This document shows positions 45,002 through 53,442 of a stretch of 64,000 nucleotides of DNA, piece by piece. Location of the stretch: NCBI RefSeq assembly GCF_011761565.1, contig NZ_JAASRM010000001.1, forward strand, positions 1,240,139-1,304,138. The letters run 5' to 3'. This stretch comes from Rhizomicrobium palustre (GTDB lineage Bacteria > Pseudomonadota > Alphaproteobacteria > Micropepsales > Micropepsaceae). Numbering within the stretch: the stretch's first letter is position 1; each line of letters starts with the position of its first letter. Made by a program: the position numbers and the translations under genes. The notes beneath the pieces were generated by a model. The model was not told the DNA's origin. It saw only the letters and a list, made by a program, of their open reading frames with translations, and did no database searches.

Positions 45002-45979
45002 ATGCGCGCCATTAGCATTCGCAACCCCGGGCCGGACTATGTGCTGGAGTTGACGGAGGCGGAAACGCCACGACCCAAAGGGCGCGAAATCCTTATCAAA
45101 GTGGTGGCCGCGGGGCTTAACCGCGCGGATGTGTTGCAGGCACGCGGTAAATATCCGCCGCCGCCCGGCGCATCGCCCATTCTCGGCATGGAGGTGGCAG
45201 GCATCGTCACCGAGACCGGCCCCGCAGTACAAAATTTCAAAGCCGGCGATAACGTCGCAGCGCTGATCCCCGGTGGGGGGTATGCGGAATATGCGCTGGC
45301 GGAAGAAGGCTCCACCCTCCTCGCCCCCAAAGGACGCAGCCTGACAGAGGCGGCGAGCCTGCCTGAAGCCTATTTCACCGTCTGGACCAATCTGTTCGAC
45401 ACCGCGGGGTTAAAGCCCGGCGAGACGGTGCTGATCCATGGCGGCTCAAGCGGCATCGGCACCGCCGCCATCCAGCTTTGCAAGGCGCTCGGCTGCACCG
45501 TGATCGCCACGGCGGCGGGCGAAAAGAAAGGCATCTGCTGCGGCCAGCTCGGCGCCGATTGCGTCGTCGATTACACCAAAGACGATTTCGTCCGCACCGT
45601 GAAGGATTTCACCGGCGGGCAAGGTGCCGATGTCATCCTCGATATGGTGGGCGGCGATTATATCGGGCGCAATTTTCAGGCCGCCGCCTTCAAGGGCCGC
45701 ATTGTGAATATCGCCTTTCAGAAGGGCGCCAAGGCGGAAGTCGATTTTTCCTTGATGCTGCTCAAGCGGCTGACCCTCGCAGCCACCACCCTTCGGGGGC
45801 GGACCCCGGCTGAGAAACAGACAATCCGCGATGCGGTGCAAAGCGAGGTCTGGCCGCTGATCGAAACCGGCCGCATCAAGCCGGTGATCGACAGGGTATT
45901 TCCCCTGGCCGAAGCGGGTGCCGCCCACGCCCGCATGCGCGAAGGCAGCCATATCGGCAAGATCGTGCTGACGGTGTGA
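45002..45979 (+). CDS. NAD(P)H quinone oxidoreductase (PIG3/zeta-crystallin family)
   Basis: 325 residues from ATG 45002, with CAAGG upstream; the frame is open further left, but that part overlaps the divergent DUF1192 promoter. It is a medium-chain dehydrogenase/reductase without the structural zinc cysteines. GLNRADVLQARGKYPPPPGA is diagnostic of the PIG3 type, and the nucleotide-binding motif is HGGSSGIGTAAIQLCKALG. It reduces quinones with NADPH. It ends 9 bp before the convergent ankyrin gene. It belongs to the conserved set rpmE, rcdA, DUF1192, qor, trcR. Confidence 0.9.
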   Translation: MRAISIRNPGPDYVLELTEAETPRPKGREILIKVVAAGLNRADVLQARGKYPPPPGASPILGMEVAGIVTETGPAVQNFKAGDNVAALIPGGGYAEYALAEEGSTLLAPKGRSLTEAASLPEAYFTVWTNLFDTAGLKPGETVLIHGGSSGIGTAAIQLCKALGCTVIATAAGEKKGICCGQLGADCVVDYTKDDFVRTVKDFTGGQGADVILDMVGGDYIGRNFQAAAFKGRIVNIAFQKGAKAEVDFSLMLLKRLTLAATTLRGRTPAEKQTIRDAVQSEVWPLIETGRIKPVIDRVFPLAEAGAAHARMREGSHIGKIVLTV

Positions 45980-45988
45980 ATCTGCCGC

Positions 45989-47491
45989 CTATTTGCCCTT
46001 CTTCATGCGGGTCTTGCCGTCGAGCACCAGCACGCCGTTGTCCATCACCCAGCGCATGGCAACCGGCGCGGCGCTGGATGGCGAAAGGGTCAAGACATCA
46101 CCCGAGACGGCATAGCTGCCTTGATGAGCGGCGATGATCGGGTTCACACCACTGGGATAGGTCTTCAAGGCTGCAGCGGTGAATTTCGAGGTGAAGCTAT
46201 AGGTCCCCGCCTTGTTCAGCGTCAGAATCATCACCGCGTATGAGATGCCGTCCTGTGTTCCACTCCACGTGCCGAACAGCTTATCGGCTGAGACAGACGG
46301 CGCGGCATTGGGGGCGAGGGACGACGGCGCCACGCCATAGGTTTTCACATTCGCCGGTTTGGCACCCGCGTCGCTCAAGAGCCGCACAATCTCGGAGCGG
46401 TGAAGCTGGGTCGCCATGGTGATCGGCGTTGCACCCGTTAAATCGGCGATTTCGAGATTGGCCTTGCGCTTGATCAGCACTTTTGCGGCGTCGGGCTCAT
46501 TGGGAAAGACGGCGTAATGCAAGGCGGTGGCACCGCGAGCCTGGCTTTTCAGGTCGATCGACGCGCCATGATCGAGCAGCAGCGCGACCATGTCGGCGTG
46601 GCCGAATTGTGCCGCCAGATGCAGAGCCGGAACGCCGCCGAGGCCGCCCGGCAAACTCTTCTGCAAGTCGAGATTGGGCTTGAACGATAGGAAGTAGTCG
46701 ATGAAGCCGCGAATGGTCCGGCCATCCTCGCCTTTCAAAGATAGGATCGCGGCATCGAGCGGTGTCAGGCCCTTGCCGGAGACGCGGTTGATGTCGGCGC
46801 CTTTCGATACGAGATAGTCCAGCACGGCGCGGTTCTTGTGCAGGAAGGTCGTGGTCAGGATGGACTCGCCCTCATTATCGGCGATGTTCACGGCTGCCCC
46901 GTGCTCGCAGAGAAGTTTGACTGAGGCGAGGTCTTCAGCTTCAGCCGCATACCATATCGCGGCGTGGCCGAAGCGGTTCTTGGCATTGAGGTCGATGCCC
47001 TTGGCCTCTGTTACCAGCAGCCGGATGGCATCGGCGTGGCGGTATTGCGCCGCCTTGATGAGGGCGGTGCTGCCGCGCGATTCCGGCATATCGTCCGAAA
47101 TATCCCTGGTATTTACCGCAGCGCCCATTTTCAGCAAGGTGCTGACGATCTCTGTTTTGCCCATGGCCGAGGCCAGGATCAGCGGCGTGCGCGTCCACGA
47201 ACCCATGTCGTTGTTGAAGGTGCCGCGCTTATTCACATCGATGCCCGGCGCCGCCAGCAGTATCTTGGTGATCTGCGCGTCTTTCTCCCGTATCGCGCGG
47301 TTGAGCATGGTCTCGCCATTATAAGTCGCGTTCACGTCAGCGCCGTTCTGCAACGCTGCACGCACACCTGCCACATCGCCGGTTTGGATCGGATCGTAAA
47401 GCGGTGGCTTGGTCTCGGCGATCGCTGTCCCCGAGAACGATATGCCCGCCACGGCCAACGCCAGCGTGGCCGCGTAAATCATGCCCTTCAC
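45989..47491 (-). CDS. Secreted ankyrin-repeat protein
   Basis: 500 residues from GTG 47491, which has GGGGG 6 bp upstream; the longer frame has no ribosome site. A signal peptide (MIYAATLALAVAGISFSGTAIA) directs it to the periplasm. About nine ankyrin repeats fill residues 30-390, for example GETMLNRAIREKDAQITKIL, TPLILASAMGKTEIVSTLLK and ALHLAAQFGHADMVALLLDH. The last 110 residues form a separate beta-rich domain (GTWSGTQDGISYAVMILTLN). It probably mediates protein binding in the periplasm. It interrupts the qor-trcR pair that is adjacent in many relatives, as far as I recall. Confidence 0.85.
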   Translation of the reverse strand: MKGMIYAATLALAVAGISFSGTAIAETKPPLYDPIQTGDVAGVRAALQNGADVNATYNGETMLNRAIREKDAQITKILLAAPGIDVNKRGTFNNDMGSWTRTPLILASAMGKTEIVSTLLKMGAAVNTRDISDDMPESRGSTALIKAAQYRHADAIRLLVTEAKGIDLNAKNRFGHAAIWYAAEAEDLASVKLLCEHGAAVNIADNEGESILTTTFLHKNRAVLDYLVSKGADINRVSGKGLTPLDAAILSLKGEDGRTIRGFIDYFLSFKPNLDLQKSLPGGLGGVPALHLAAQFGHADMVALLLDHGASIDLKSQARGATALHYAVFPNEPDAAKVLIKRKANLEIADLTGATPITMATQLHRSEIVRLLSDAGAKPANVKTYGVAPSSLAPNAAPSVSADKLFGTWSGTQDGISYAVMILTLNKAGTYSFTSKFTAAALKTYPSGVNPIIAAHQGSYAVSGDVLTLSPSSAAPVAMRWVMDNGVLVLDGKTRMKKGK

Positions 47492-47813
47492 GTGTATCCC
47501 CCAGATGCCCCGCGCAGATACCTCCGCGCCGCCTTCCCCTAAGATTTGCGGTGCTAAAAGTGCCCCCGAGGGAATGTACATAAAGGTTTTGGGGTTTACA
47601 AACGGGCGGCCTTCGCGTGTGGGCGGCCCCCATGCCATGCCGCCGCCCCGCAACCTCACCGGGCAGAGACGGCATGAGCCCTAAAATGGGGAGAAACATC
47701 CCCTTTCCTTCCGGGAAAAACCCCGGTAAAAGCTCTGCCATTCCTCGAAAAGGGTAAGCCTTGAGAGGTCGGTGGGAGGGTGACAGCTTCCCCGGCACAG
47801 GGAGAAAATTATC
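47492..47813. other. Divergent intergenic region between ankyrin gene and trcR
   Basis: About 320 bp with no gene. It should hold the promoters of both neighbours. Two small hairpins (GGGGA-N7-CCCC near 47691 and CCGGG-AAAAA-CCCGG near 47718) lie in the trcR leader, and an AGGGAG ribosome site precedes ATG 47814. No named regulatory element is recognised. Confidence 0.35.
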
Positions 47814-48461
47814 ATGGCCGCTGACAATAAGCCTTTGATGCCCAAGGCCACCGCCGTCTGGCTGGTGGACAATACCTCGCTTTCCTTCGACCAGATCGCC
47901 GATTTCTGCGGTCTGCATCCGCTCGAAGTGAAGGGTATCGCTGACGAAGACGTCGCCAAGGGCATCCGCGGTATGGACCCGGTTTCGGCCGGTCAGCTCA
48001 CCCGTGAGCAGATCGAAGCCGCCGAAAAGAACCCGGTTCTGCGCCTGAAAATGGCCCCGCCCAAGCACAAGATGCCGCCGGTAAAGCAGAAGAAGGCGCC
48101 GCGCTATACCCCGGTCTCCAAGCGCCAGGACAAGCCCGATGCGGTCTATTGGATTCTGCGCAATCATCCCGAAATGGCCGATGCCGACATCATCAAGCTG
48201 ATCGGCACCACCAAGGCGACCATCCAGAAGATCCGCGAGCGCTCGCATTGGAACGCCACCAATCTGAAGGCGGTCGATCCGGTGACACTGGGCCTGTGCA
48301 GCCAGCTCGAACTCGACTTGGCCGTGTCGCGCGCCGCCACCAAGCGCCCCAGCGCGCGTTCGGGCAAGGCGGGCACCACCATCATGCCGCTGGATGGCCA
48401 GCCGCATCGCGCCCCGGCCGACGAGCCGGAAGAACTTCACGAAGAGGGTGAGGAAGAATAA
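47814..48461 (+). CDS. trcR: TrcR-type RNA-polymerase-associated regulator (DUF1013 family)
   Basis: 215 residues of DUF1013. Family segments are PLMPKATAVWLVDNTSLSFD and QIADFCGLHPLEVKGIADED near the start, then YWILRNHPEMADADIIKLIG and TTKATIQKIRERSHWNA. Both blocks contain helix-turn-helix-like helices. The C-terminus is acidic (EELHEEGEEE). In Caulobacter the DUF1013 protein TrcR is reported to associate with RNA polymerase and influence the cell cycle; that role is carried over by family. Its stop abuts the stop of the convergent HTH-VOC gene with no gap. Confidence 0.85.
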   Translation: MAADNKPLMPKATAVWLVDNTSLSFDQIADFCGLHPLEVKGIADEDVAKGIRGMDPVSAGQLTREQIEAAEKNPVLRLKMAPPKHKMPPVKQKKAPRYTPVSKRQDKPDAVYWILRNHPEMADADIIKLIGTTKATIQKIRERSHWNATNLKAVDPVTLGLCSQLELDLAVSRAATKRPSARSGKAGTTIMPLDGQPHRAPADEPEELHEEGEEE

Positions 48462-49067
48462 TCAGGGCTTTACCGCCGACATGAGGGCGAGCGGACGGCC
48501 TTCCAGATCATTGAAGAAGGCCATCCATTCTTCCGTGCCGTCCTCATGGCGGTGAATCCTATGCGGCGCGCCAAGAAAAGCGACGCCGCGCGATGAGAGT
48601 TCCTCATAGGCGGTTTGAATATCGGGCACGCGGAAATAAAGGATCGATTCCGCTTTCACCCCGCCTTTCGACAGAAATAGCCGCGTGCCACCGCAATCAA
48701 AGAACGCAAGCTCCCCGAATGTATAGAGGTGCCTGAACCCCAGCACCTCGCCATACCAGCGCATCGAGGCGGCAATGTCTGCCACGCTGCGCGAAATCTG
48801 ACCGATCGATCCGAGCTGCATCTCATCCTGCCTTTCCTGTTTTGAAAGCGCCGAGGCGCGCTCCACGCCGCGAAACGCGCGCAACTGAGCCCGGTTCTGA
48901 AGCCCCAGCTTGGCCAGGATATTAGCCAGATGGTACTTGACCGCGTTGACGCTGAAGCCGTGACGCGCCGCAATGTCCTTGTTCGTGAGCCCATGCCGGA
49001 CCGAATCCGTCACCCGCCATTCGGCAGGAGTGAGCGCATCCAAATGAGGCGGGCGTCCACGCGGCAT
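48462..49067 (-). CDS. LuxR-type HTH fused to a VOC/glyoxalase domain
   Basis: 201 residues. Residues 10-66 form a LuxR/GerE helix-turn-helix (ALTPAEWRVTDSVRHGLTNK, then ARHGFSVNAVKYHLANILAK). A linker of about 15 residues leads to a VOC domain (about 84-198) with SMRWYGEVLGFRHLYTFGEL and the closing FNDLEGRPLALM. The first metal position that is usually histidine appears as Gln in IGQISRSV, so catalysis is doubtful and ligand sensing is more likely. A one-component regulator is the simplest reading. The target is unknown; it stands alone, convergent with trcR. Confidence 0.8.
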   Translation of the reverse strand: MPRGRPPHLDALTPAEWRVTDSVRHGLTNKDIAARHGFSVNAVKYHLANILAKLGLQNRAQLRAFRGVERASALSKQERQDEMQLGSIGQISRSVADIAASMRWYGEVLGFRHLYTFGELAFFDCGGTRLFLSKGGVKAESILYFRVPDIQTAYEELSSRGVAFLGAPHRIHRHEDGTEEWMAFFNDLEGRPLALMSAVKP

Positions 49068-49112
49068 GGGTCGAGCCTAGCAAAGCCAGGAGCGAATTAC
49101 CCTACCCACATG

Positions 49113-49138
49113 CAAAAAGGGCGGCGCAATGGCCGCCC
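49113..49138 (-). terminator. Rho-independent terminator (minus strand) left of the gene remnant
   Basis: On the minus strand GGGCGGC-N6-GCCGCCC, a 7-bp perfect stem, runs into five T residues. It lies 34 bp past the stop of the 55-residue remnant at 49172 and 233 bp past the MFS stop, so it probably belonged to the truncated gene. Confidence 0.75.
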
Positions 49139-49171
49139 CTGCAAAAGTCACTTGGTGAATTCGAGCCGCGT

Positions 49172-49339
49172 TCAATATTCGGTGCCGGTGAAGGCACGGA
49201 ATTTGTTGAAATCGGCCACCTTGGCCTCGGCTCCCGATTTCGGCGTCAATGCTTCCAGCGTCTTTTTCATTTCAAGATCACGCTTCTTGCTGGGATCCAG
49301 AACCGCAAAGCTCGTCTGGTGCTCGATCAAGAGCACGTT
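49172..49339 (-). pseudogene. 3' remnant of a truncated gene of unknown family
   Basis: An open frame of 55 codons (LLIEHQTSFAVLDPSKKRDL, then GAEAKVADFNKFRAFTGTEY) ends just before a terminator. It has a natural amino-acid mix but no start with a ribosome site. Upstream it runs into the antisense of the MFS gene. It looks like the C-terminus of a gene whose 5' part was lost when the MFS gene arrived or rearranged. A short real gene starting at the internal ATG (about 32 codons) cannot be excluded. No family recognised. Confidence 0.4.
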
Positions 49340-49370
49340 CGGGCCCGGGCCGGTATTGCCAAAACGGCAG

Positions 49371-50603
49371 CTAGGGCGCGGGGTCGTGCTTGGGCGCGAC
49401 AAGCTCGAGGGTCGAGGGAGAAGCCTCTGGCGGCAGCGGCGTGAAATGCTCCTGCATCGGCGGACGCGATTTCTGCGTCAGGCGGAAGAGCGTGAAGACC
49501 AGCATGCAGCTATGCACGGACGCCGTGAAGAAGAAGAGCGCGCGTGCACCGAAAAGATCCATCACCGAGGCCGCGAAGGTTGGCCCGATCACCGAGGCGA
49601 TGGAGTTGATCAGGAGCAGCGTCGCTGAGGCTTCGACATAACCGCCCTTCGGCATGCGGTCATTGGCATGGGCCACCGACAAGGCATAGAGCGGCAGCAT
49701 GAAAATGCCGAAGAGGCCGAAGCTCCACAGCATGGTGTTGCGGTCGTGGCTATCATAAAGCGCGATCAAGATACCTGCCGTCGCGGCCAATGCGCAGGTG
49801 CCCGCCATGACCCAGCGCCGGTCGATATGATCGGAGAGACGCCCGACCGGAATCTGCACCAGCGTGCCGCCCATGGTGAAAGCCACCATGAAGAGCGCGA
49901 CATTGCCGCTCGAGAGCCCCTGGCTTTGGGCATAGACGGGCGCGAGCGTCCACATCGCATTGTTGGCAAAGCCCACCGCAATACAGCCAGCCACTCCCAC
50001 GGGCGAGATGCGAAACAAATTCCAGGGGCGAAGTTTGCGCACCGGAGCGGGCGCGGGCTGTTTCAAATCGGTGAGCCCGACCGGCACCAGGCACAGCGTG
50101 TAGAAGATCGTCGCCATGCTGAAGAGGACAAAGCTTGAGGGCCGTGCGGTGGCGAAGAGAAGCTGGCCCATCATCATGCCGGCGAAATTCACCCCGAGAT
50201 AGGCGGCGAAGACGACGCCGCGGGTCTCGTTCTTAACCTTATCATTCAGCCAGCTTTCCAGCGTGATGAAGATATTGGCGGCGGCAAAACCAAACAGCGC
50301 GCGCAAAAAGAGCCATGCGAAATCGGCCACGAAGATCGACATGATCAAGGTGACGGCGGCACAGAGCGCAGCGCAGACGCTGAAGGTGCGCACATGGCCG
50401 ACACGGTTGAGCCAGCGCGGGCCGGTGAAACAGCCGAGCACGAAGCCCGCAAAATACGCCGAGCCTATCAGCCCAATGGTGAGGGTGGGAAAGCCTTCGA
50501 GATGGGCGCGCACCGGAATGAGGGTGTTGAGCAACCCATTCCCGGTCAGGAAGATCAGCGTCGTAAACAGGATGGTGGCCAGAGAGGCCAGTTGTGGGAC
50601 CAT
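49371..50603 (-). CDS. MFS transporter (YcaD/quinolone-efflux-like)
   Basis: 410 residues from ATG 50603, with AAGGA 7 bp upstream; an in-frame TTG at 50639 falls inside a strong hairpin and is less likely. Twelve hydrophobic segments are visible. The typical MFS loop 2-3 region is altered (GCFTGPRWLNRVGHVRTFSV), and the second half starts with PVGRLSDHIDRRWVMAGTCA. This resembles the YcaD-like group. The substrate is unknown. It lies downstream of the DedA-type gene, separated by a 10-bp-arm hairpin. Confidence 0.85.
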   Translation of the reverse strand: MVPQLASLATILFTTLIFLTGNGLLNTLIPVRAHLEGFPTLTIGLIGSAYFAGFVLGCFTGPRWLNRVGHVRTFSVCAALCAAVTLIMSIFVADFAWLFLRALFGFAAANIFITLESWLNDKVKNETRGVVFAAYLGVNFAGMMMGQLLFATARPSSFVLFSMATIFYTLCLVPVGLTDLKQPAPAPVRKLRPWNLFRISPVGVAGCIAVGFANNAMWTLAPVYAQSQGLSSGNVALFMVAFTMGGTLVQIPVGRLSDHIDRRWVMAGTCALAATAGILIALYDSHDRNTMLWSFGLFGIFMLPLYALSVAHANDRMPKGGYVEASATLLLINSIASVIGPTFAASVMDLFGARALFFFTASVHSCMLVFTLFRLTQKSRPPMQEHFTPLPPEASPSTLELVAPKHDPAP

Positions 50604-50617
50604 GCGCTGATCCTTGA

Positions 50618-50646
50618 CCCCGCCTTGGGGCAACTTCAAGGCGGGG
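50618..50646. repeat. Strong inverted repeat between the DedA-type and MFS genes
   Basis: CCCCGCCTTG (50618-50627) and CAAGGCGGGG (50637-50646) are perfect 10-bp arms with a 9-bp spacer. It sits in the 60-bp gap between the two minus-strand genes. No T-run follows on either strand, so it may act as attenuator, processing site or operator rather than as a simple terminator. Confidence 0.6.
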
Positions 50647-50663
50647 CGAAGCTTGCGATGTCG

Positions 50664-51275
50664 CTACATCACCACGGTGACGAGCACGATGCCGACCACC
50701 ACCGCCACCAGGAACACGATCAGAGCCGCTTCCATATATTTATCGAGGATCGCCTGCGCCTGGGCCCCGAAGAAATGCACCAGGAGCCCCTCGATCACAA
50801 TGAAGCGCACGCTGCGGGCAAGGCAGGCGAAAAGCACGAAAGCCAGAAGCGGAACATTGGCGAGACCGGCCGAAATCGTGACAAGCTTGAAAGGAATGGG
50901 CGTGAGACCCTGGATCGCGATCCAATACGCATTGGCGGCATAAAGCACGCGATAAGGTTCGACATTAAAATGGAAGGCCGCCGCGATGGGCTTACCGATA
51001 GCTTCCCAAGCGAGGGCGCCGATGGCATAGCCGAATAGACCGCCGATCACGGACCACAGCGCGCACCACGCCGCCAGCCGGAAGGCACGCTTGCGGTCGG
51101 CCAGCATCATCGGCAAGAGCATCACATCCGGCGGAATGGGGAAAAAGGAGGCTTCCGCAAAAGCAAAGGCAGCCAAAGCCCACAACGCATGCTTGCCTTG
51201 CGCTTTTTCCATCATCCAGGCGTAACCGCGCCGGATAAGGCCAGTCTTCTTGCCGGCTGCTGAATCCTCGATCAT
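50664..51275 (-). CDS. DedA/YqaA family membrane protein
   Basis: 203 residues with four to five hydrophobic segments. The SNARE-associated/VTT domain pattern is visible: AFAEASFFPIPPDVMLLPMM, the glycine-rich SVIGGLFGYAIGALAWEAIG and LTPIPFKLVTISAGLANVPL. YqaA-type members of the DedA superfamily act in lipid scrambling or membrane homeostasis. A basic N-terminus precedes the first span. Alone upstream, followed by the MFS gene on the same strand. Confidence 0.85.
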   Translation of the reverse strand: MIEDSAAGKKTGLIRRGYAWMMEKAQGKHALWALAAFAFAEASFFPIPPDVMLLPMMLADRKRAFRLAAWCALWSVIGGLFGYAIGALAWEAIGKPIAAAFHFNVEPYRVLYAANAYWIAIQGLTPIPFKLVTISAGLANVPLLAFVLFACLARSVRFIVIEGLLVHFFGAQAQAILDKYMEAALIVFLVAVVVGIVLVTVVM

Positions 51276-51581
51276 TTCCGCTCACCCCTCTTGGACGCCC
51301 CTTCGTAGCAACCCCTAAGCGAAGCGTCCATGCCTGTTGCTGGCGCCTGCGAGACACGCGCGCCACGATTTTGCCGCAAAGAGAAACATCACACGCGGAA
51401 GTGAAGTTGACACGCGCCAGCCTTCACGCGCTGCGATAACCAAAAAAATCTCGCCATGAGGGCATGGGGTGCGTGTGTTTTCGGCTTGAAATTAAATATT
51501 CCGTACGCGTAGTTAGTTCGCACGGCGACAACCCATTCCCGCGGCTAGAGCCGATTGCTGCATGCGTGTCAGTGAGTCTGT
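51276..51581. other. Divergent intergenic region between the DedA-type and PAS genes
   Basis: About 305 bp without a gene. The middle (51430-51520) is more AT-rich than the surroundings and includes AATTAAATATT, so it is probably promoter sequence for both neighbours. No specific regulator site is recognised. Confidence 0.35.
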
Positions 51582-52169
51582 ATGTCACCTCAACCGAGAC
51601 AGTATTTTCCTGAAATCACAAGCGCGTCGGCTTTTCAAGAAGTTGCGTCGGCAAAGGGCTGGCCGATCATCTGTGATGAGAAGCTGCGATTCGATTCGCC
51701 CATGCTGCACGACATGCTTGCGCTGTGGCAGAAGGAAGCCGCAGGCGGCATTCCCGAACGCAATGCACTGACCGCGCGCAAGCTGCAGCCCTTCATGCGC
51801 GACATCGCGATTTATGAACGCAATGGCGAAGGCCTGCAGCGGCGCTATCGCGTACGCCTGATGGGCAGCGGCATCGTGCAATATTACGGCGAACTGACTG
51901 GGAAATATTTCGAAGAAGCCATCCCGGAAAAGTTCCAGGAACGCTGGTACGCCTCAGCCGATCTGGCCTTGCAGACGCAGAAGCCGATCCGCTTGATCCT
52001 GCGCGCCGATACCTTCGAGAAATCGCATATGACGGCGGAATACCTCTATGCGCCGCTGAAGGCCGATGGGGGCCTCGTTAAATTCGTTCTGGTCGGCATC
52101 GCCTTTGATGGCAAACGATCCTGGGCGACCGTGGAAGCCGAAGAGCGCCAGAAACAAGAACAAGGTTAA
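51582..52169 (+). CDS. PAS domain protein (PAS_5 family)
   Basis: 195 residues. One PAS-type domain of the PAS_5 group is recognised by MLALWQKEAAGGIPERNALT, then KLQPFMRDIAIYERNGEG and RRYRVRLMGSGIVQYYGELTGKY (broken here by family variation), ending in VGIAFDGKRSW. These single-domain alphaproteobacterial proteins are common and mostly uncharacterised; Caulobacter MopJ belongs to this group. No output domain is present, so it probably acts through a partner. It lies 78 bp before arsR but seems independent, because an ArsR-type operator separates them. Confidence 0.75.
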   Translation: MSPQPRQYFPEITSASAFQEVASAKGWPIICDEKLRFDSPMLHDMLALWQKEAAGGIPERNALTARKLQPFMRDIAIYERNGEGLQRRYRVRLMGSGIVQYYGELTGKYFEEAIPEKFQERWYASADLALQTQKPIRLILRADTFEKSHMTAEYLYAPLKADGGLVKFVLVGIAFDGKRSWATVEAEERQKQEQG

Positions 52170-52207
52170 TACAGCGCGGCATCATTAGCCGGGGGCTCGA
52201 CAGGTCT

Positions 52208-52233
52208 TATATTTCGATATATGTAGAAATATA
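52208..52233. promoter_or_regulatory. ArsR operator
   Basis: TATATTTC-N10-GAAATATA, 8-bp perfect arms in an AT-rich block, 15 bp upstream of the arsR start and followed by the AGGAG ribosome site. Size, AT-richness and place fit an ArsR/SmtB-family operator overlapping the ars promoter. Confidence 0.75.
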
Positions 52234-52247
52234 GAACAGGAGAGCAC

Positions 52248-52592
52248 ATGGCCACACGCGACGAGGACATCACCCGCTTCGCCGATATGCTGTCCGCGAT
52301 GGGGACGGAGCCGCGGCTGCGTATCGTACGGCTGCTTCTGACCGCGCACCCCGTGGGCATGGTCGTGGGCGAAATCGGGGACGAACTCTCCATCCCCAAT
52401 TCAACGCTCTCGCATCATCTGGAAAAACTGAAGAATGAGAGCCTCGTCACGGTGACGCGCGAAGGCACGTTTCTGCGCTACGCCGCCAATCATGAGGCGC
52501 TGCAAGAGCTGCTCGCGTTTCTTTACGACGAATGCTGCACCCGTAACCAAGTGGTTGAACCCAAGAAAGTGACCTGCTGCCAGGCCCGATAG
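52248..52592 (+). CDS. arsR: Arsenic-responsive repressor ArsR
   Basis: 114 residues, winged helix ArsR/SmtB fold (IGDELSIPNSTLSHHLEKLK is the recognition helix). No cysteines occur in the DNA-binding helix. Instead Cys96-Cys97 (YDECCTRN) and Cys110-Cys111 (VTCCQAR) lie at the C-terminus, the pattern of the Acidithiobacillus-type arsenite site. It should release the operator at 52208-52233 when As(III) binds and so switch on the whole ars operon. ATG 52248 has AGGAG at optimal distance. Confidence 0.93.
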   Translation: MATRDEDITRFADMLSAMGTEPRLRIVRLLLTAHPVGMVVGEIGDELSIPNSTLSHHLEKLKNESLVTVTREGTFLRYAANHEALQELLAFLYDECCTRNQVVEPKKVTCCQAR

Positions 52593-52608
52593 ATCAGGGA
52601 GGACATCT

Positions 52609-53442
52609 ATGTCCGACATCAAGGAAGCCGTCCGCACCAAATATGCCGAAGCCGCCAAGCGCGTGAGCGAGGAAAGCTCTTCGTGCTGCGGCGAGAAGAA
52701 AAAATGCGGCTCGGCGGAAGCTGTGACCTCCACCCTCTACAACATCGATGAAGTTGGTGCCTTGCCGGATACCGCCGTACTGGCTTCGCTGGGTTGCGGC
52801 AACCCTACCGCCTTGGCGGAACTCGCCGCGGGCGAAACGGTGCTGGACCTCGGCTCAGGCGGCGGCATCGATGTGCTGCTCTCGGCGCGCCGCGTTGGGC
52901 CCACGGGCAAAGCCTATGGCCTCGACATGACCGACGAAATGCTGGCGCTCGCCAATCAGAACAAAGAGAAGGCGGGACTTTCCAATGTCGAATTCCTGAA
53001 AGGCGAGATCGAAGCCATTCCGCTGCAGGATAATTCGGTAGATGTCATCATCTCCAACTGCGTCATCAATCTTTCCGCCGACAAGGACAAGGTGCTGCGC
53101 GAAGCCTTCCGGGTGCTGAAACCAGGCGGGCGCTTTGCGGTCTCCGATATCGTAGTGCGCGGAGAGGTTCCCCAAGCCATTAAAGGCGACATGCTGTTAT
53201 GGGCGGGCTGTGTGGCGGGCGCGCTGCAAGACAGCGAATATAAGGCCAAGCTGGAAGCGGCAGGGTTTACCGCCGTGGGGGTGGAAGCCACGCGCGTCTA
53301 TGAAGCCGAAGTCGCACGCGATTGGTTCAAGAATAAGGGCGTGGATTTTGAAACCGTGGCGCCGCTGATCGACAAGAAATTCGTCAGCGCCTTTATCCGC
53401 GCCGTCAAACCGCGCCCGCCCTGCTGCTGCGGGAGCAAATGA
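52609..53442 (+). CDS. arsM: Arsenite S-adenosylmethionine methyltransferase ArsM
   Basis: 277 residues. The SAM-binding motif is [19 protein letters not shown]. The three conserved arsenite-binding cysteines are Cys63 (LGCGNP), Cys151 (SNCVINLS) and Cys201 (WAGCVAGAL). Further cysteine clusters sit at the N-terminus (Cys26, Cys27, Cys33) and the C-terminus (Cys272-274), probably scavenging As(III). ArsM converts arsenite to methylated and volatile forms. It starts 16 bp after arsR, and its stop overlaps the next small gene by 4 bp, so the operon is continuous. Confidence 0.95.
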   Translation: MSDIKEAVRTKYAEAAKRVSEESSSCCGEKKKCGSAEAVTSTLYNIDEVGALPDTAVLASLGCGNPTALAELAAGETVLDLGSGGGIDVLLSARRVGPTGKAYGLDMTDEMLALANQNKEKAGLSNVEFLKGEIEAIPLQDNSVDVIISNCVINLSADKDKVLREAFRVLKPGGRFAVSDIVVRGEVPQAIKGDMLLWAGCVAGALQDSEYKAKLEAAGFTAVGVEATRVYEAEVARDWFKNKGVDFETVAPLIDKKFVSAFIRAVKPRPPCCCGSK

